The notes: generated by a model not told the origin, from the sequence alone. 64,000 nt of DNA from Bradyrhizobium sp. 139 (GCF_023074175.1 NZ_JADPKS010000069.1:154585-218584); one strand, 5' to 3'; positions 1-10,091 are shown, counted from the first letter of the stretch. Numbers and translations: made by a program.

Positions 1-678
1 GGGCATTTCGGCCTGGACCTCGCGGTAGCGTGTTAACAGCCGTTCAAAACTGGCGTGCAGTGTGTCTGCGATATCAGGACGCTTCTCCAGTCCGGACAGG
101 ATCGTCGCGGCGGCCTCGATGGTCGACAGCCCGTCCTTGCGCGGCTCCTTGCGCAGGCGCCCGTAGCGCGAGGGGTGCGCCGGGTTGAGGATGACGCGCT
201 GGCATTTCAGCATCCAGGGATTGCGCCACCACAGCGCCTTGGCCTGGCTCCAGGTGCCGTCGAGCAGCACCACGCCTTCGAGCTTGCCCAGGATGGCGCG
301 CTGGTTCTCCGCAACCTCGCCCTTGCGGGTGAGTGCCACGATCTCGCCCTCGGCTTCGAGATCGGCCGCACGCGCCGAACCGAGATAGAGCACGGCCCAG
401 CGCGCGGCGTTTTCGACCGGCCGGCCCAGTGCCTTGGACAGGCTCGGCCAGGACAGGCCGACCCGCACCGTGGCATTGGCGAAATGCTTCGCAAGCAGCT
501 GCGCAGTGCCGAGCGCCCTGTCCTGTTCCTGCGGATGCTGGAGGATCAGGAGCCCAAGCCGGCTCTTTTCGATCGGCGTGACGGTGTCGCAGATGCACAG
601 CGGCATCGGCTTCTGGCAGTGCGGGCATTCGGGGATCGGCTCGGGCGCTACGGCGGCCGTCTCTGCTGGGTTCGACAT
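1..678 (-). CDS. DTW-domain protein, likely tRNA-uridine aminocarboxypropyltransferase (3' end outside window)
   Basis: The frame is open for 226 codons from an ATG at 678 to the window edge, so the C-terminus is missing. The N-terminus carries the cysteine cluster typical of DTW proteins (C18, C21, C28, C30, pattern CPHC...CIC) and the family signature DGTW lies at residues 140-143, followed by SQAK. DTW enzymes (E. coli TapT/YfiP, eukaryotic DTWD1/2) transfer the aminocarboxypropyl group of S-adenosylmethionine to a uridine in tRNA, giving acp3U. The gene starts 41 bases after the stop of the second RND pump, so it may be read through from the efflux operon, but no functional link is implied. 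Which tRNA position is modified cannot be told from sequence. Confidence 0.85.
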   Translation of the reverse strand, partial: MSNPAETAAVAPEPIPECPHCQKPMPLCICDTVTPIEKSRLGLLILQHPQEQDRALGTAQLLAKHFANATVRVGLSWPSLSKALGRPVENAARWAVLYLGSARAADLEAEGEIVALTRKGEVAENQRAILGKLEGVVLLDGTWSQAKALWWRNPWMLKCQRVILNPAHPSRYGRLRKEPRKDGLSTIEAAATILSGLEKRPDIADTLHASFERLLTRYREVQAEMP

Positions 679-719
679 GGTCGCGGCTATACGCTTGAAG
701 CGGCGCTGCAACAACCCGC

Positions 720-3700
720 CTATTCAGCCGGCTCGGCCAGCTGGCGCGGCTCGGAACGGCGACGCAGGCGGTCGATCAGCAGGTAAATCACCGGTGTCGT
801 GTAGAGCGTCAGGATCTGCGAGACGAACAGGCCGCCGATGATGGTGATGCCGAGTGGACGCCGGAGTTCCGTGCCGGGGCCGGTCGCGACCACCAGCGGA
901 ATGCCGGCGAACAGCGCCGCCATGGTCGTCATCAGGATGGGACGGAAGCGCGCCTGGCAGGCCTCGAAGATCGCCTCCGCCGAGGACAGGCCGCGCTGGC
1001 GCTCGGCGTCGAGCGCGAAGTCCACCATCATGATGCCGTTCTTCTTGACGATGCCGATCAACAGGATGATGCCGACGAAGGCAATCACAGTCAGCGGCGT
1101 ATTAGTAAGCTGAAGCGCGAGTAGCGCGCCGAGCCCGGCCGAGGGCAGCGTCGAGATGATCGTCAGCGGATGGGCGAGGCTCTCATAGAGCACGCCGAGC
1201 ACGATATACATCGCCACCAGTGCGCCGAGGATGAGCAGCGGCTGGCGGCCGCTGGTCCTGGCGAAATCGCCGGCATTGCCGTCGAAGCTGCCGCGGATGC
1301 TTTCCGGCATATGCAGCTCCTCGACCGCGCGCTGGACGTTCTGGGTGGCGGCCTGGAGCGGCACGTCCGGCAACAGGTTGAACGACACTGTGGTCGAGGG
1401 AAATGCCTGCGAATGATAGACCGCCAGTGCGGCGAGCCCGCGCGTCGCATGCACCACGGCTGAGAGTGGCACCTGCGCGTCACCCGCACCGGCGACATAG
1501 ATGCGCTCAAGGTTGGACGGGTCGACCTGGAATTTCGGGTCGATCTCCAGCACGGTCATGTACTGGTTGCGCTGGGTGTAAATGATCGATATCTGCCGCT
1601 GCGAGAACGCATTGTTCAGCGCGTTGTCGATGTCCTGGACCTTGACGCCGAGTGCCGAGGCCCTCTGGCGGTCGATCGAGAGCGTGAGCTGAAGTCCGCC
1701 GGGATCGCGGTTGCTGGAAACATCGGTGATTCCCTCGACGCTCTCCATGCGCTTGGCCACGATCGGCGCCCACTTCTGGAGCAGGGCGAGATCGGTGCTG
1801 GTCAGCGTGTACTGGTAGTCGGAATCGCTCTGCCGTCCGCCGGCGCGGACGTCCTGGGCGGCGAACATGAAAAGGCGGATGCCGGGCACCGGGTACAAAG
1901 CGCGCCTGAGACGGTCGATCACGACCTCCGTCGAGACGTGGTCGCGCTCCTCCGGCGGCTTCAGGCTGATGAACATGGTGCCGCGGTTCGAGGTCGCTCC
2001 GCCCGGCCCGCCTCCGCTGCCCACGGTGGAACCGATGCCGGCCACGGCCGGATCCTGCATCACGATATCGGCGAGCCGCTGCTGGAGGCCGAGCATGGAC
2101 TGGAACGAGATGTCGGCCGAGGCGCGCGTCGCGCCGATGATTAAGCCGGAATCGTCAGTCGGGAAATAGCCCTTGGGCACCTTGATGTAGAGAGTGACCG
2201 TCAGGGCGATGGTGGCGAAGAACACCAGCAGCGTCAGCAGAGGAAAATCCAGCGCGTTGCGCAAGGTCCGGGCATAGAACGCAACGATGCGCGAGAGCGA
2301 ACCTTCTATGACGCGATCGAACAGCGTCGCAGTCCCCGAGGTGGTCTGCCGGATATAGTGAGCGCAGATCATCGGCGTGACCGTCAGCGACACCAGCGTC
2401 GACACTACGATTGCGAAGGTCAACGTCAGCGAGAACTCGCGCAAGAGACGGCCGACGATGCCGTCCATGAAGATCAGCGGCGTGAAGGCCGCGATCAGCG
2501 ACAGGCTGATCGAGACCACGGTGAAACCGATCTGCCGAGCCCCTTCCAGGGCGGCCTGGAGCGGCCGCATGCCGTGCTCGAGATTGCGGTACATGTTCTC
2601 AATCATGACAATGGCGTCGTCGACCACGAAGCCGACGGAGATGGCGAGCGCCATCAGCGACAGATTGTCGATCGAGAAGCCCGCGACCCACATCCCGGCG
2701 CAGGTGCCGGCCAGCGCCAGCGGCACGGAGATGCCGGCGGCAATCGTCGGAATGAGCCGCCGCAGGAACACGAAGACCACGACCATCACGAGAACGGCGG
2801 TCGCTAGCAGCGTCCACTGCATGTCGAGCACGCTGGCGCGGATCGTGCTGGTGCGGTCGACCAGGGTGGAAATGTCGACGCCGGCCGGGATCCATTGCTT
2901 CAGCGCCGGGATCAGCGCCTTCACCCGGTCGACGGTGTCGATGACGTTGGCGTCGCCCTGCTTGGTGATCTGGATCAGCACCGCCGGCTGCTTGTTGAAC
3001 CAGGCTATTGAGCGGGCATTGCGGACGGAGTCCTCGATGTCGGCCACGTCGGAGAGCCGGACGAAATTGCCGTTCGAGCTCTTGATGACGATGTCGCGGA
3101 ACTCTTTCGCGGTGCGCATCTGCTTGTTGAGGGAGAGCGTCTCGCTCTGGCGCTCGCCGTTGAAGATACCGACGGGACCGAGCGGGTTGGCGTTGATGAT
3201 CGCAGTTCGCACGTCGTCGGTGGCGATGCCGGCGTTGGACAGTGCGACGGGGTTGATCTGCACTCGCACCGCCGGCTGATCGGCGCCGCTGACCGTCACG
3301 TCACCGACACCCGGCACCTGCGAGATGCGCTGCGCGAGCACCGTATCGGCGACGTCGTAGATCGCGCTGGCCGACAGCGTCCTCGAGGTCAGCGCCAGCA
3401 CGAAAACGGGGGCGCCGGCCGTGTTCGCCTTGCGGAAGCGCGGCAGTGTCGGCAGGTCGCTCGGCAGATCGACCAGCGATGCGTTGATCGCCGCCTGCAC
3501 GTCGCGCGCGGCCTTGTCGATGTTGCGGCCGATATCGAATTGGAGCTGGATGTTGGTCGTGCCGAGCGACGAGGTCGAGGTGATCTGGTTGATGCCCGCG
3601 ATCTCGCCGAGCCGACGCTCCAATGGCGAGGCCACCGTCGCCGCCATCACGGACGGGTCGGCGCCCGGCCGGCTGGCCGAGACGAAGATGGCGGGAAAAT

Positions 3701-3824
3701 CAACGTTCGGGACCGAGGCGACGGGAAGGAACTCGTAGGCGACGACACCCAGCAGGAACAATCCGATCGACAGCAGCGTGGTCGCGACCGGGCGGCGGAT
3801 GAAGGGCTCCGAGATCGATGCCAT
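720..3824 (-). CDS. mdtC: RND multidrug efflux pump subunit, MdtC-like
   Basis: A 1034-residue inner-membrane proton/drug antiporter of the HAE1 RND family, the usual length. The N-terminal start reads MASISEPFIRRP, a typical RND amphipathic start followed by TM1. The TM4 proton-relay aspartates are present (D402, D403 in VDDAIVMIEN), and the TM10 lysine region is visible as GIVKKNGIMMVDFA. The start at 3824 overlaps the stop of the preceding pump gene by one base (TGATG), so the two are translationally coupled. Two different RND subunits in tandem is the MdtBC arrangement, where B and C form a heterotrimer; I infer the same here. Substrates are unknown; MdtBC-like pumps export bile salts, novobiocin and flavonoid-like compounds in other bacteria. 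A longer open frame upstream is overlap with mdtB and not coding. Confidence 0.93.
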   Translation of the reverse strand: MASISEPFIRRPVATTLLSIGLFLLGVVAYEFLPVASVPNVDFPAIFVSASRPGADPSVMAATVASPLERRLGEIAGINQITSTSSLGTTNIQLQFDIGRNIDKAARDVQAAINASLVDLPSDLPTLPRFRKANTAGAPVFVLALTSRTLSASAIYDVADTVLAQRISQVPGVGDVTVSGADQPAVRVQINPVALSNAGIATDDVRTAIINANPLGPVGIFNGERQSETLSLNKQMRTAKEFRDIVIKSSNGNFVRLSDVADIEDSVRNARSIAWFNKQPAVLIQITKQGDANVIDTVDRVKALIPALKQWIPAGVDISTLVDRTSTIRASVLDMQWTLLATAVLVMVVVFVFLRRLIPTIAAGISVPLALAGTCAGMWVAGFSIDNLSLMALAISVGFVVDDAIVMIENMYRNLEHGMRPLQAALEGARQIGFTVVSISLSLIAAFTPLIFMDGIVGRLLREFSLTLTFAIVVSTLVSLTVTPMICAHYIRQTTSGTATLFDRVIEGSLSRIVAFYARTLRNALDFPLLTLLVFFATIALTVTLYIKVPKGYFPTDDSGLIIGATRASADISFQSMLGLQQRLADIVMQDPAVAGIGSTVGSGGGPGGATSNRGTMFISLKPPEERDHVSTEVVIDRLRRALYPVPGIRLFMFAAQDVRAGGRQSDSDYQYTLTSTDLALLQKWAPIVAKRMESVEGITDVSSNRDPGGLQLTLSIDRQRASALGVKVQDIDNALNNAFSQRQISIIYTQRNQYMTVLEIDPKFQVDPSNLERIYVAGAGDAQVPLSAVVHATRGLAALAVYHSQAFPSTTVSFNLLPDVPLQAATQNVQRAVEELHMPESIRGSFDGNAGDFARTSGRQPLLILGALVAMYIVLGVLYESLAHPLTIISTLPSAGLGALLALQLTNTPLTVIAFVGIILLIGIVKKNGIMMVDFALDAERQRGLSSAEAIFEACQARFRPILMTTMAALFAGIPLVVATGPGTELRRPLGITIIGGLFVSQILTLYTTPVIYLLIDRLRRRSEPRQLAEPAE

Positions 3825-6800
3825 CACTGCATCCCCTCGGTCGCGCCCGCGACCGGCGGGCCGCCGGATTCCGCCGGCGGCACCGCCTGCTCGAGGCGGC
3901 GATTGATGCGGTCGAGCGCAAGGTAGATCACGGGCGTGGTGTAGAGCGTCAGCAACTGGCTGAGCAGCAGGCCGCCGATGATGGAGATGCCGAGCGGAAA
4001 GCGCAGCTCGGCGCCGGTGCCGCTCTCGATCGCGAGCGGCAGCGCGCCGAACAATGCTGCCAGCGTCGTCATCATGATCGGGCGGAAGCGCAAGAGGCAG
4101 GCCTGCACGATCGCCTCGTTTGGCGACATCCCCTGCCGGCGCTCGGCCTCCAGCGCGAAGTCGATCATCATGATCGCGTTCTTCTTGACGATGCCCATCA
4201 AGAGGATGATGCCGATCAGGCCGATGACCGAGAGGTCCTGCCCACACAGCATCAGCGCCAGGATGGCGCCGACGCCGGCCGAGGGTAGCGTCGACAAGAT
4301 GGTGATCGGGTGAATGTAGCTCTCATAGAGCACGCCCAGCACGATGTAGATCGTGATCACGGCAGCGAGCAGCAGCCAGGGCTGGCCGGCGAGCGCCTTG
4401 GCGAATTCAGCGGCATCGCCGGCATAGACGCCGACGATGCTGTTGGGCATCTCGATCCGGGTCTCGATCGTCTTGACCGCTTCGACGGCATCGCCGAGCG
4501 CCGCGCCCGGGGCGAGGTTGAAGCTGAGCGAGATCGCCGGGAATTGCGCCTGGTGCGAGATCGCGAGCGGCGCGGTGGTGCGCTTCAGCGTCGCCACTGC
4601 GGAGAGCGGGACCTGGGCGTTGGGCGCCCCCAGGATGCTGCTCGCGGCGCCCGGCAGATAGAGTTTCGACAGGATCGAGGGATCGCGCTGGTACATCGGC
4701 AGCGCCTCCAGCACCACGCGGTACTGGTTGGCCTGGCCGTAGATGGTCGAGATCTGCCGCTGCGCGAACGCGTCGTTGAGCGTGTCGGTGATGCCCTGCA
4801 GGCTGACGCCGAGCTGTCCGGCTCGTGTCCGATCCACGTCGAGCTGCGCCCGCAAGCCGCCCTCCTGCGCCTCCGAGGAGACGTCGCGGAACAGCGGGTC
4901 GTGCCGCATCTCGGCAACGAGCTTGCGGGCCCATTCCGACACCAGCGTCGCGTCGGTCCCGGTCAGCGTGTACTGGTATTGCGAGCGGCTCGACTGGGTC
5001 GATATCTGCACGTCCTGCACCGGCTGGAAATAGACGGTCATGCCGGGAATGCCGGCCACCCTCTCCTTCAGCCGGATCACCACCGCGCTGACATCATCGC
5101 GCCGCTCGCCGCGCGGCCTCAAGGTCATGACCAGGCGCCCGACATTGGTGGTCGGGTTGACCGAGCCCGCGCCGATCACGGAGACGACGCTGACCACATC
5201 GGAATCGGCCTTGATGGCGTCGGCAACCCCGGCCTGCCGCTTCTGCATTTCCGCAAACGACACGTCGGGCCCCGCTTCCGTCACTGCCGTAATCGAGGCT
5301 GTGTCCTGGAGCGGCAGGAAGCCTTTTGGCGCGACGACGTAGAGAACGAGGGTCGCAACCAGCGTGGCGAACGTCACAAGCAGTGTGGCGCGCTGGCGCT
5401 CAAGCACCCAGAGCAGCGTCCGGTGATAGAATTCGACGGTGCGATCGATGAAGCGGCTGACGCCGGCGAGGCCCGGCACCGCCAGCTCCTCATGGGCATG
5501 CTTGAGCAGCCGCGAGCACATCATCGGCGTCAGCGTCAGCGAGACCACGGCCGAGGTCACGACCGCGATCGTCAGCGTCAGCGCGAATTCGCGGAACATG
5601 CGCCCGACAAGGCCGGACATGAACAGCAGCGGGATGAACACCGCGATCAGCGACACCGTCAGCGAGATCACGGTGAAGCCGATTTCGCTGGCGCCCTTCA
5701 GCGAGGCCTCCATCGCGCTGTCGCCGTTCTCCATGTGGCGGACGATATTCTCGATCATGACGATGGCATCGTCGACGACGAAGCCGGTGCCGATGGTGAG
5801 CGCCATCAGTGACAGATTGTCGAGGCTGAAGCCGGCGAAATACATGATGCCGAAGCTGGTGATCAGCGACAGCGGCAGCGCGACGCCCGCGATCAGCGTG
5901 GCCCGCAGCGAGCGCAGGAACAACAGCACCACCAGCGTCACCAGCACCACGCTGAGGATCAGCGTGAACTGCACGTCATGGACGGAAGCGCGAATGGTGA
6001 CGGTGCGGTCGGAGACGATAGTGAGGTTCACGCCGGCCGGAATGGCGCGCTGGAGTTTTGGGATTTCCGCCCGGATCTGGCTGACGACATCGATGACGTT
6101 GGCGCCGGGCTGACGCTGGATATCGATGATGACGGCCGGCGTGCCCTGATACCAGCCGCCGGTGCGGTCGTTCTCGAGGCCATCGACGATCTGCGCGACG
6201 TCGGCGATCGTGACCGGCGAGCCGTTGCGGTAGGCGATGATAACAGGCCTGTAGGCGTCGGCGGCCGCAATCTGGTCGTTGGCGGCGATGATGTAGGATT
6301 GCTGCGCACCGTCGAGCGAGCCTTTTGGCCCGGACACATTTGCGTTGGCGATCGCGGCGCGCAGATCCTCCATCGCGATGCCATAGGCCGCTAGCCGTGC
6401 AAGGTCCGCCTGAATGCGCACGGCCGGCTTCAGCCCGCCGAGCACGGAGACGCGCCCGACGCCGGAAATCTGGCTCAGCCGCTGCGCCAGAAGCGTGTCG
6501 GCGATGTCGCTCATCGCCCGCAGCGAGATCGTGTCGGAGCGCAGCGCCAGCGTCATCACCGGTGCGTCCGCCGGATTCACCTTGGCGTAGGTCGGCGGAT
6601 AAGGCAGCGTCTTGGGCAGCACGCCGGCCGCCGCGTTGATCGCGGCCTGGACGTCCTGGGTCGCGCCGTCGATGTCGCGGTTGAGGTCGAACTGAAGCGA
6701 TATCTGGCTGACGCCGAACGAGCTCGTCGAGTTCATCGCGGACAGCGACGGAATCTGGCCGAGCTGCCGCTCCAGCGGCGCCGTGATCAGCGAGGCGATC

Positions 6801-6973
6801 ACGTCGGGGCTTGCGCCCGGAAGCTGCGTCGTCACCTGCACGGTCGGGAAATCGACCTGCGGCAGCGCCGAGACCGGCAGCGCGAAATAGCCCAGCAGCC
6901 CACCGATCAGCAGTGCGATGCCGAGCAGCGAGGTCGCGATCGGGCGGCGGATGAAGGGTTCGGAGACACCCAT
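3824..6973 (-). CDS. mdtB: RND multidrug efflux pump subunit, MdtB-like
   Basis: A 1049-residue RND antiporter, start MGVSEPFIRRP. TM4 relay aspartates are D401 and D402 (VDDAIVMIEN) and the TM10 segment reads GIVKKNAIMMIDFA, so the proton path looks intact. Two large periplasmic loops lie between TM1-2 and TM7-8, as in AcrB. It sits between the membrane-fusion gene (36 bases upstream) and the second pump (one-base overlap downstream), which makes the gene order outer-membrane factor, fusion protein, pump B, pump C. Sequence resemblance to the adjacent pump suggests old duplication and divergence, as for E. coli MdtB and MdtC. Assignment as the B-type rather than the C-type subunit rests on order and is less sure than the family call. 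Confidence 0.93.
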   Translation of the reverse strand: MGVSEPFIRRPIATSLLGIALLIGGLLGYFALPVSALPQVDFPTVQVTTQLPGASPDVIASLITAPLERQLGQIPSLSAMNSTSSFGVSQISLQFDLNRDIDGATQDVQAAINAAAGVLPKTLPYPPTYAKVNPADAPVMTLALRSDTISLRAMSDIADTLLAQRLSQISGVGRVSVLGGLKPAVRIQADLARLAAYGIAMEDLRAAIANANVSGPKGSLDGAQQSYIIAANDQIAAADAYRPVIIAYRNGSPVTIADVAQIVDGLENDRTGGWYQGTPAVIIDIQRQPGANVIDVVSQIRAEIPKLQRAIPAGVNLTIVSDRTVTIRASVHDVQFTLILSVVLVTLVVLLFLRSLRATLIAGVALPLSLITSFGIMYFAGFSLDNLSLMALTIGTGFVVDDAIVMIENIVRHMENGDSAMEASLKGASEIGFTVISLTVSLIAVFIPLLFMSGLVGRMFREFALTLTIAVVTSAVVSLTLTPMMCSRLLKHAHEELAVPGLAGVSRFIDRTVEFYHRTLLWVLERQRATLLVTFATLVATLVLYVVAPKGFLPLQDTASITAVTEAGPDVSFAEMQKRQAGVADAIKADSDVVSVVSVIGAGSVNPTTNVGRLVMTLRPRGERRDDVSAVVIRLKERVAGIPGMTVYFQPVQDVQISTQSSRSQYQYTLTGTDATLVSEWARKLVAEMRHDPLFRDVSSEAQEGGLRAQLDVDRTRAGQLGVSLQGITDTLNDAFAQRQISTIYGQANQYRVVLEALPMYQRDPSILSKLYLPGAASSILGAPNAQVPLSAVATLKRTTAPLAISHQAQFPAISLSFNLAPGAALGDAVEAVKTIETRIEMPNSIVGVYAGDAAEFAKALAGQPWLLLAAVITIYIVLGVLYESYIHPITILSTLPSAGVGAILALMLCGQDLSVIGLIGIILLMGIVKKNAIMMIDFALEAERRQGMSPNEAIVQACLLRFRPIMMTTLAALFGALPLAIESGTGAELRFPLGISIIGGLLLSQLLTLYTTPVIYLALDRINRRLEQAVPPAESGGPPVAGATEGMQ

Positions 6974-7009
6974 GGGATGTGCCTGCCGCTCAGGCGGCTG
7001 TTGTCGGGA

Positions 7010-8392
7010 TCATGGCTGTTTGGCTCCACTTCCCGATGCCCCCGGCCCCGGCGCCGGCCCGGTCTGTCCCTTCTGGTCGCCTTCGCTGCTGCTCCGCTTG
7101 GCGCGGAACTCGCCGTCCTTGCCCGGTCCGTCCTTCTGGCCTTCCTTCTTTTGAGCGTCCGGCCCGCGCGAGCGCTTGCGCGGGGCGAGATCGGCCGACG
7201 GCGTCTGGTCATCGCGGCCGACGACCACTTTGGAGCCGTCGGACAGATTGGCAAAGCCCGTCGTGACGACCTTGTCAGTCGGCGACAGCCCGCTCGCAAT
7301 GACGGCGTCATGCTCGTTCTGCTGGGTCACCGTGACCGGCTTGGCCGAGACGACATTGTCCTCGCCGATGACATAGCTGAAGGTGCCGATCGGTCCGCGC
7401 TGCACCGCCGATGTCGGAACCACCAGCGCCTGCATCAAGGTCTCGACCTTGAGGCGGACATTGACGAACTGGCCCGGCCAGAGCTGGTAATTGGCATTGG
7501 GGAATTCGGCTTTGAGCTTGAGCGTGCCGGTGGTCTGGTCGACCTGATTGTCGATGCCGGTCAGCTTGCCGGTGTCGATCACGGTGACGCCGTCATTGCC
7601 GAACACGTCGACCGCAAGCACCCCCTTGGCGGCCGCTGCGTTGACCCGCATGATCTGCTGCTGCGGCAGGCTGAACCACACCGCGATCGGCTGCAATTGC
7701 GTGATCACGACGAGGCCAGTCGTGTCGGAGGCGTGAATGATGTTGCCCTGGTCGACCTGGCGCAGGCCGGCGCGGCCGGAGATCGGCGCCACGATCTTCG
7801 TATAGCTCAGCGTCGCCGCCGCATTGTCGATCGCGGCCTGGTCGGCCTTGACCAGCGCCTCGGTCTGCGCGACCAGCGCGCGCTGTGTATCAGCCTGCTG
7901 CTTCGAGCCGGCATTCGAAGCGGCGAGCTGCTCGTAGCGGGTGAGGTCAATGCGCTGGTTGGCGAGCTGCGCCTGATCCTGCGCCTTCTTGGCGACAGAC
8001 TGGTCATAGGCCGCCTGGTAGATCGCCGGATCGATCTCACCGACGACGTCCCCCTTCTTGACGTCCTGGCCTTCGGTAAAGTTTACCGCGATCAGCTTGC
8101 CGTCGACCTGCGAGCGCACGGTCACGGTGTTGAGCGCCCGGATCGCGCCGACGCCGTCGAGATAAACAGGCACGTCCTGGATGCGCGGGGCCGCCGCCAG
8201 CACCGGCACCGGCAGGTCAGGCCGCTGGTTGCGGTTATTCGCCTGCTGCTGTTGATGCATCGCAATCCAGCCGACATAGCCGAGGCCGCCGAGGATCGCG
8301 AGCGTGATCAGGGTCATGACGAAGCCGCGGCCGCGCGATTTCTTCGCCGTCCCTTCTTTCGCGCCTTCCTTCGTATCCGGCTTAAAGAGCAT
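7010..8392 (-). CDS. mdtA: Efflux RND membrane-fusion (periplasmic adaptor) protein, MdtA-like
   Basis: 460 residues. A basic N-terminus is followed by one membrane anchor (about residues 18-40, FVMTLITLAILGG...), then lipoyl-like, alpha-hairpin and beta-barrel parts of the HlyD/AcrA family (RSQVDGKLI, KKGDVVGEIDP, then ISGRAGLRQVDQGN). The C-terminal tail is long, low in complexity and charged (rich in K, E, G, P), beyond the usual family end. The adaptor bridges the inner-membrane pump and the outer-membrane channel. I chose ATG 8392 because a GGAG lies 10 bases upstream; it overlaps the end of the outer-membrane factor gene by 11 bases. A longer frame to 8458 would run further into that gene. 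Confidence 0.92.
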   Translation of the reverse strand: MLFKPDTKEGAKEGTAKKSRGRGFVMTLITLAILGGLGYVGWIAMHQQQQANNRNQRPDLPVPVLAAAPRIQDVPVYLDGVGAIRALNTVTVRSQVDGKLIAVNFTEGQDVKKGDVVGEIDPAIYQAAYDQSVAKKAQDQAQLANQRIDLTRYEQLAASNAGSKQQADTQRALVAQTEALVKADQAAIDNAAATLSYTKIVAPISGRAGLRQVDQGNIIHASDTTGLVVITQLQPIAVWFSLPQQQIMRVNAAAAKGVLAVDVFGNDGVTVIDTGKLTGIDNQVDQTTGTLKLKAEFPNANYQLWPGQFVNVRLKVETLMQALVVPTSAVQRGPIGTFSYVIGEDNVVSAKPVTVTQQNEHDAVIASGLSPTDKVVTTGFANLSDGSKVVVGRDDQTPSADLAPRKRSRGPDAQKKEGQKDGPGKDGEFRAKRSSSEGDQKGQTGPAPGPGASGSGAKQP

Positions 8393-9893
8393 TGACCGGT
8401 TTCTCCATTCGCGGCTCCCAGCCGCCGCCGAGCGCCTGATACAGGCTGACGATTGCAAGAAGCCGTGCGAGTTGGGCCTGCGACAGCGCGTCTTCCGCCT
8501 GGAACAGGGTCAGTTGGGTGTTGAGAACGGTCACGATGTCGGCGGTGCCGGCGCGCAATTGCTGTTCGGAGAGGTCGAACGCGCGGCGCGAGGCGACCAG
8601 GACATCACGCTGCAATTGCAGCTTGATCGTGGTCTGCTTGATCGAGAACAGCGCATTGTCGACGTCGGCAAACGACTGGATGATGGTCTTGCGGTAGGTC
8701 TGCAGCAGTTCGTCCTGCCGCGCCTTGGCATATTCGAAATTGCCGAGGATCCTGCCGCCGTCGAAAATCGGCTGCGTCGCGCTGCCGACGAGCTGGAAGA
8801 ACGCCGCATGCGGCTGGAACAGCGACACCAGCGCCGAGCTCTGATAGCCGCCATTCCCAGTGAGCTGGATGGTCGGAAAGAACTGCGCACGGGCATTGCC
8901 GATATTCGCGGTCGCCGAAGCGAGTTGCGCTTCCTGCCGGCGGATGTCGGGCCGCTGCGTCAGCAGCTCCGACGGCAGGCCGGGCGTCACGCGGGGAATC
9001 CCGATCCGGTTCAGCGAGCCGCCGAGCACGCGCACGCTCTCCGGCGGCCGCGACACCAGGACCGCAAGCGCATTGACGTTCTGGTCGAGCGTCTGGCGCA
9101 GCGGCGGCACCAGCGCCTTCTGGTTGGCGAGCACGCTTTCCTGCTGCGCGACGTCGAGATCAGTGCCGGTGCCGGCCTTGCGGCGCTCCCGGATGGCATC
9201 AAGGATGCGCTGCGCGCTGGCGATGTTGCGCTGTGCCGTCTTCAGGCGGTCCTGCGAGGCCAGCACCTGGAAATAGGCGTTGGCGACGCCTGCAAGCGTG
9301 GTCAGTGCGACGACATCGCGATCGAAACGGCTGGCGTTGGCGGTTTCCTCCGCCGTTCGCAGCGCGTCGCGGTTCTGGCCCCAGAAATCGAGCTGGTAGC
9401 TCGCGCTGAGCGACGCTGAATAGTTGACGACCTCCCGGCCGCCGATGGACAGGCCCGACGCGCTCGAGCCCGAGGTGCGCGAATAGGTCTCCGATCCGCC
9501 GCCGGACAGGCTCGGCAGCAACGCCGCACCGGCCTGCCGCGCCTGCGCGTCAGCCTCGACGATACGCGAGACGGCGGCGGCAATGTCGAGATTGACGGTC
9601 TGCGCCTCCTGCATCAGTTGCGTCAGCTCCGTCGAGCGGAAGCCGCGCCACCAATCCAGGGACGGCGGCGTATCCCCCTTCCCGGCGTATTTGTACTGCG
9701 TGGGAACGTCGAGCGCGGCATCGGGGAGATCCTGGGTCAGGACGCAGGCTCCCGAACTCGCGGCAAGGCACAGCACCGCAAGCCAGCGCACCGCGCACGG
9801 CCGCCGGGACGCAGAACCAAGAGATCGCCGCACGGCGACCGCCGGTATTTGCCGTATCACATCCACCCCCTGCCGGGCAGATCCAGCCGCCAC
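8382..9893 (-). CDS. Outer-membrane efflux channel lipoprotein, NodT/OprM family
   Basis: About 503 residues with two TolC-type repeats (QLDFWGQNRD in the first half; QLDFWG and QPIFDGGRI are hallmark strings). An N-terminal hydrophobic stretch WLAVLCLAASSGAC ends in a cysteine near residue 50, so it is probably lipid-modified, although position -3 is Ser rather than Leu. It forms the exit duct of the efflux pump encoded downstream. The reading frame opens with GTG at 9893; GTGs at 9866 and 9860 are also possible, the latter with an AGGGGG five bases upstream, so the first 9-11 residues are uncertain. It is the promoter-proximal gene of the operon. No regulator gene is adjacent on this strand. 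Confidence 0.9.
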   Translation of the reverse strand: MAAGSARQGVDVIRQIPAVAVRRSLGSASRRPCAVRWLAVLCLAASSGACVLTQDLPDAALDVPTQYKYAGKGDTPPSLDWWRGFRSTELTQLMQEAQTVNLDIAAAVSRIVEADAQARQAGAALLPSLSGGGSETYSRTSGSSASGLSIGGREVVNYSASLSASYQLDFWGQNRDALRTAEETANASRFDRDVVALTTLAGVANAYFQVLASQDRLKTAQRNIASAQRILDAIRERRKAGTGTDLDVAQQESVLANQKALVPPLRQTLDQNVNALAVLVSRPPESVRVLGGSLNRIGIPRVTPGLPSELLTQRPDIRRQEAQLASATANIGNARAQFFPTIQLTGNGGYQSSALVSLFQPHAAFFQLVGSATQPIFDGGRILGNFEYAKARQDELLQTYRKTIIQSFADVDNALFSIKQTTIKLQLQRDVLVASRRAFDLSEQQLRAGTADIVTVLNTQLTLFQAEDALSQAQLARLLAIVSLYQALGGGWEPRMEKPVNAL

Positions 9894-10004
9894 CGCGCAA
9901 ACGGATTAACCGATTCGCGGCCGGACAGTCCGGGGTCTATGGGCAACTCGTTCAAAGGTGATGCTTTCTGCGAACCTGACATCCATACTAGCGGGGTGCG
10001 GAAC

Positions 10005-10091
10005 TGCGGGACAGTCCCGCACCTGCGAGACGGCCAGCTGAACGGGTCGATGTCCGAGGCTTGGGAATGCGAAATACGCCTGTCTCGCAGG
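10005..10091. promoter_or_regulatory. Nested inverted repeats in the efflux/cfa divergent intergenic region
   Basis: The 429-base gap between the efflux operon and cfa holds a perfect 8-bp palindrome with one-base centre (TGCGGGAC at 10005-10012, GTCCCGCA at 10014-10021) and, directly next to it, a perfect 10-bp inverted pair CCTGCGAGAC (10022-10031) and GTCTCGCAGG (10082-10091), followed by a T-run. This could be an operator for the efflux operon or an RNA hairpin ending in a terminator. Nothing else coding is visible in the gap. Confidence 0.4.

Noticed and set aside
3825..4247. Longer N-terminus of the second RND pump
   Set aside because: Overlaps the end of the first pump; the TGATG start gives the normal RND N-terminus.
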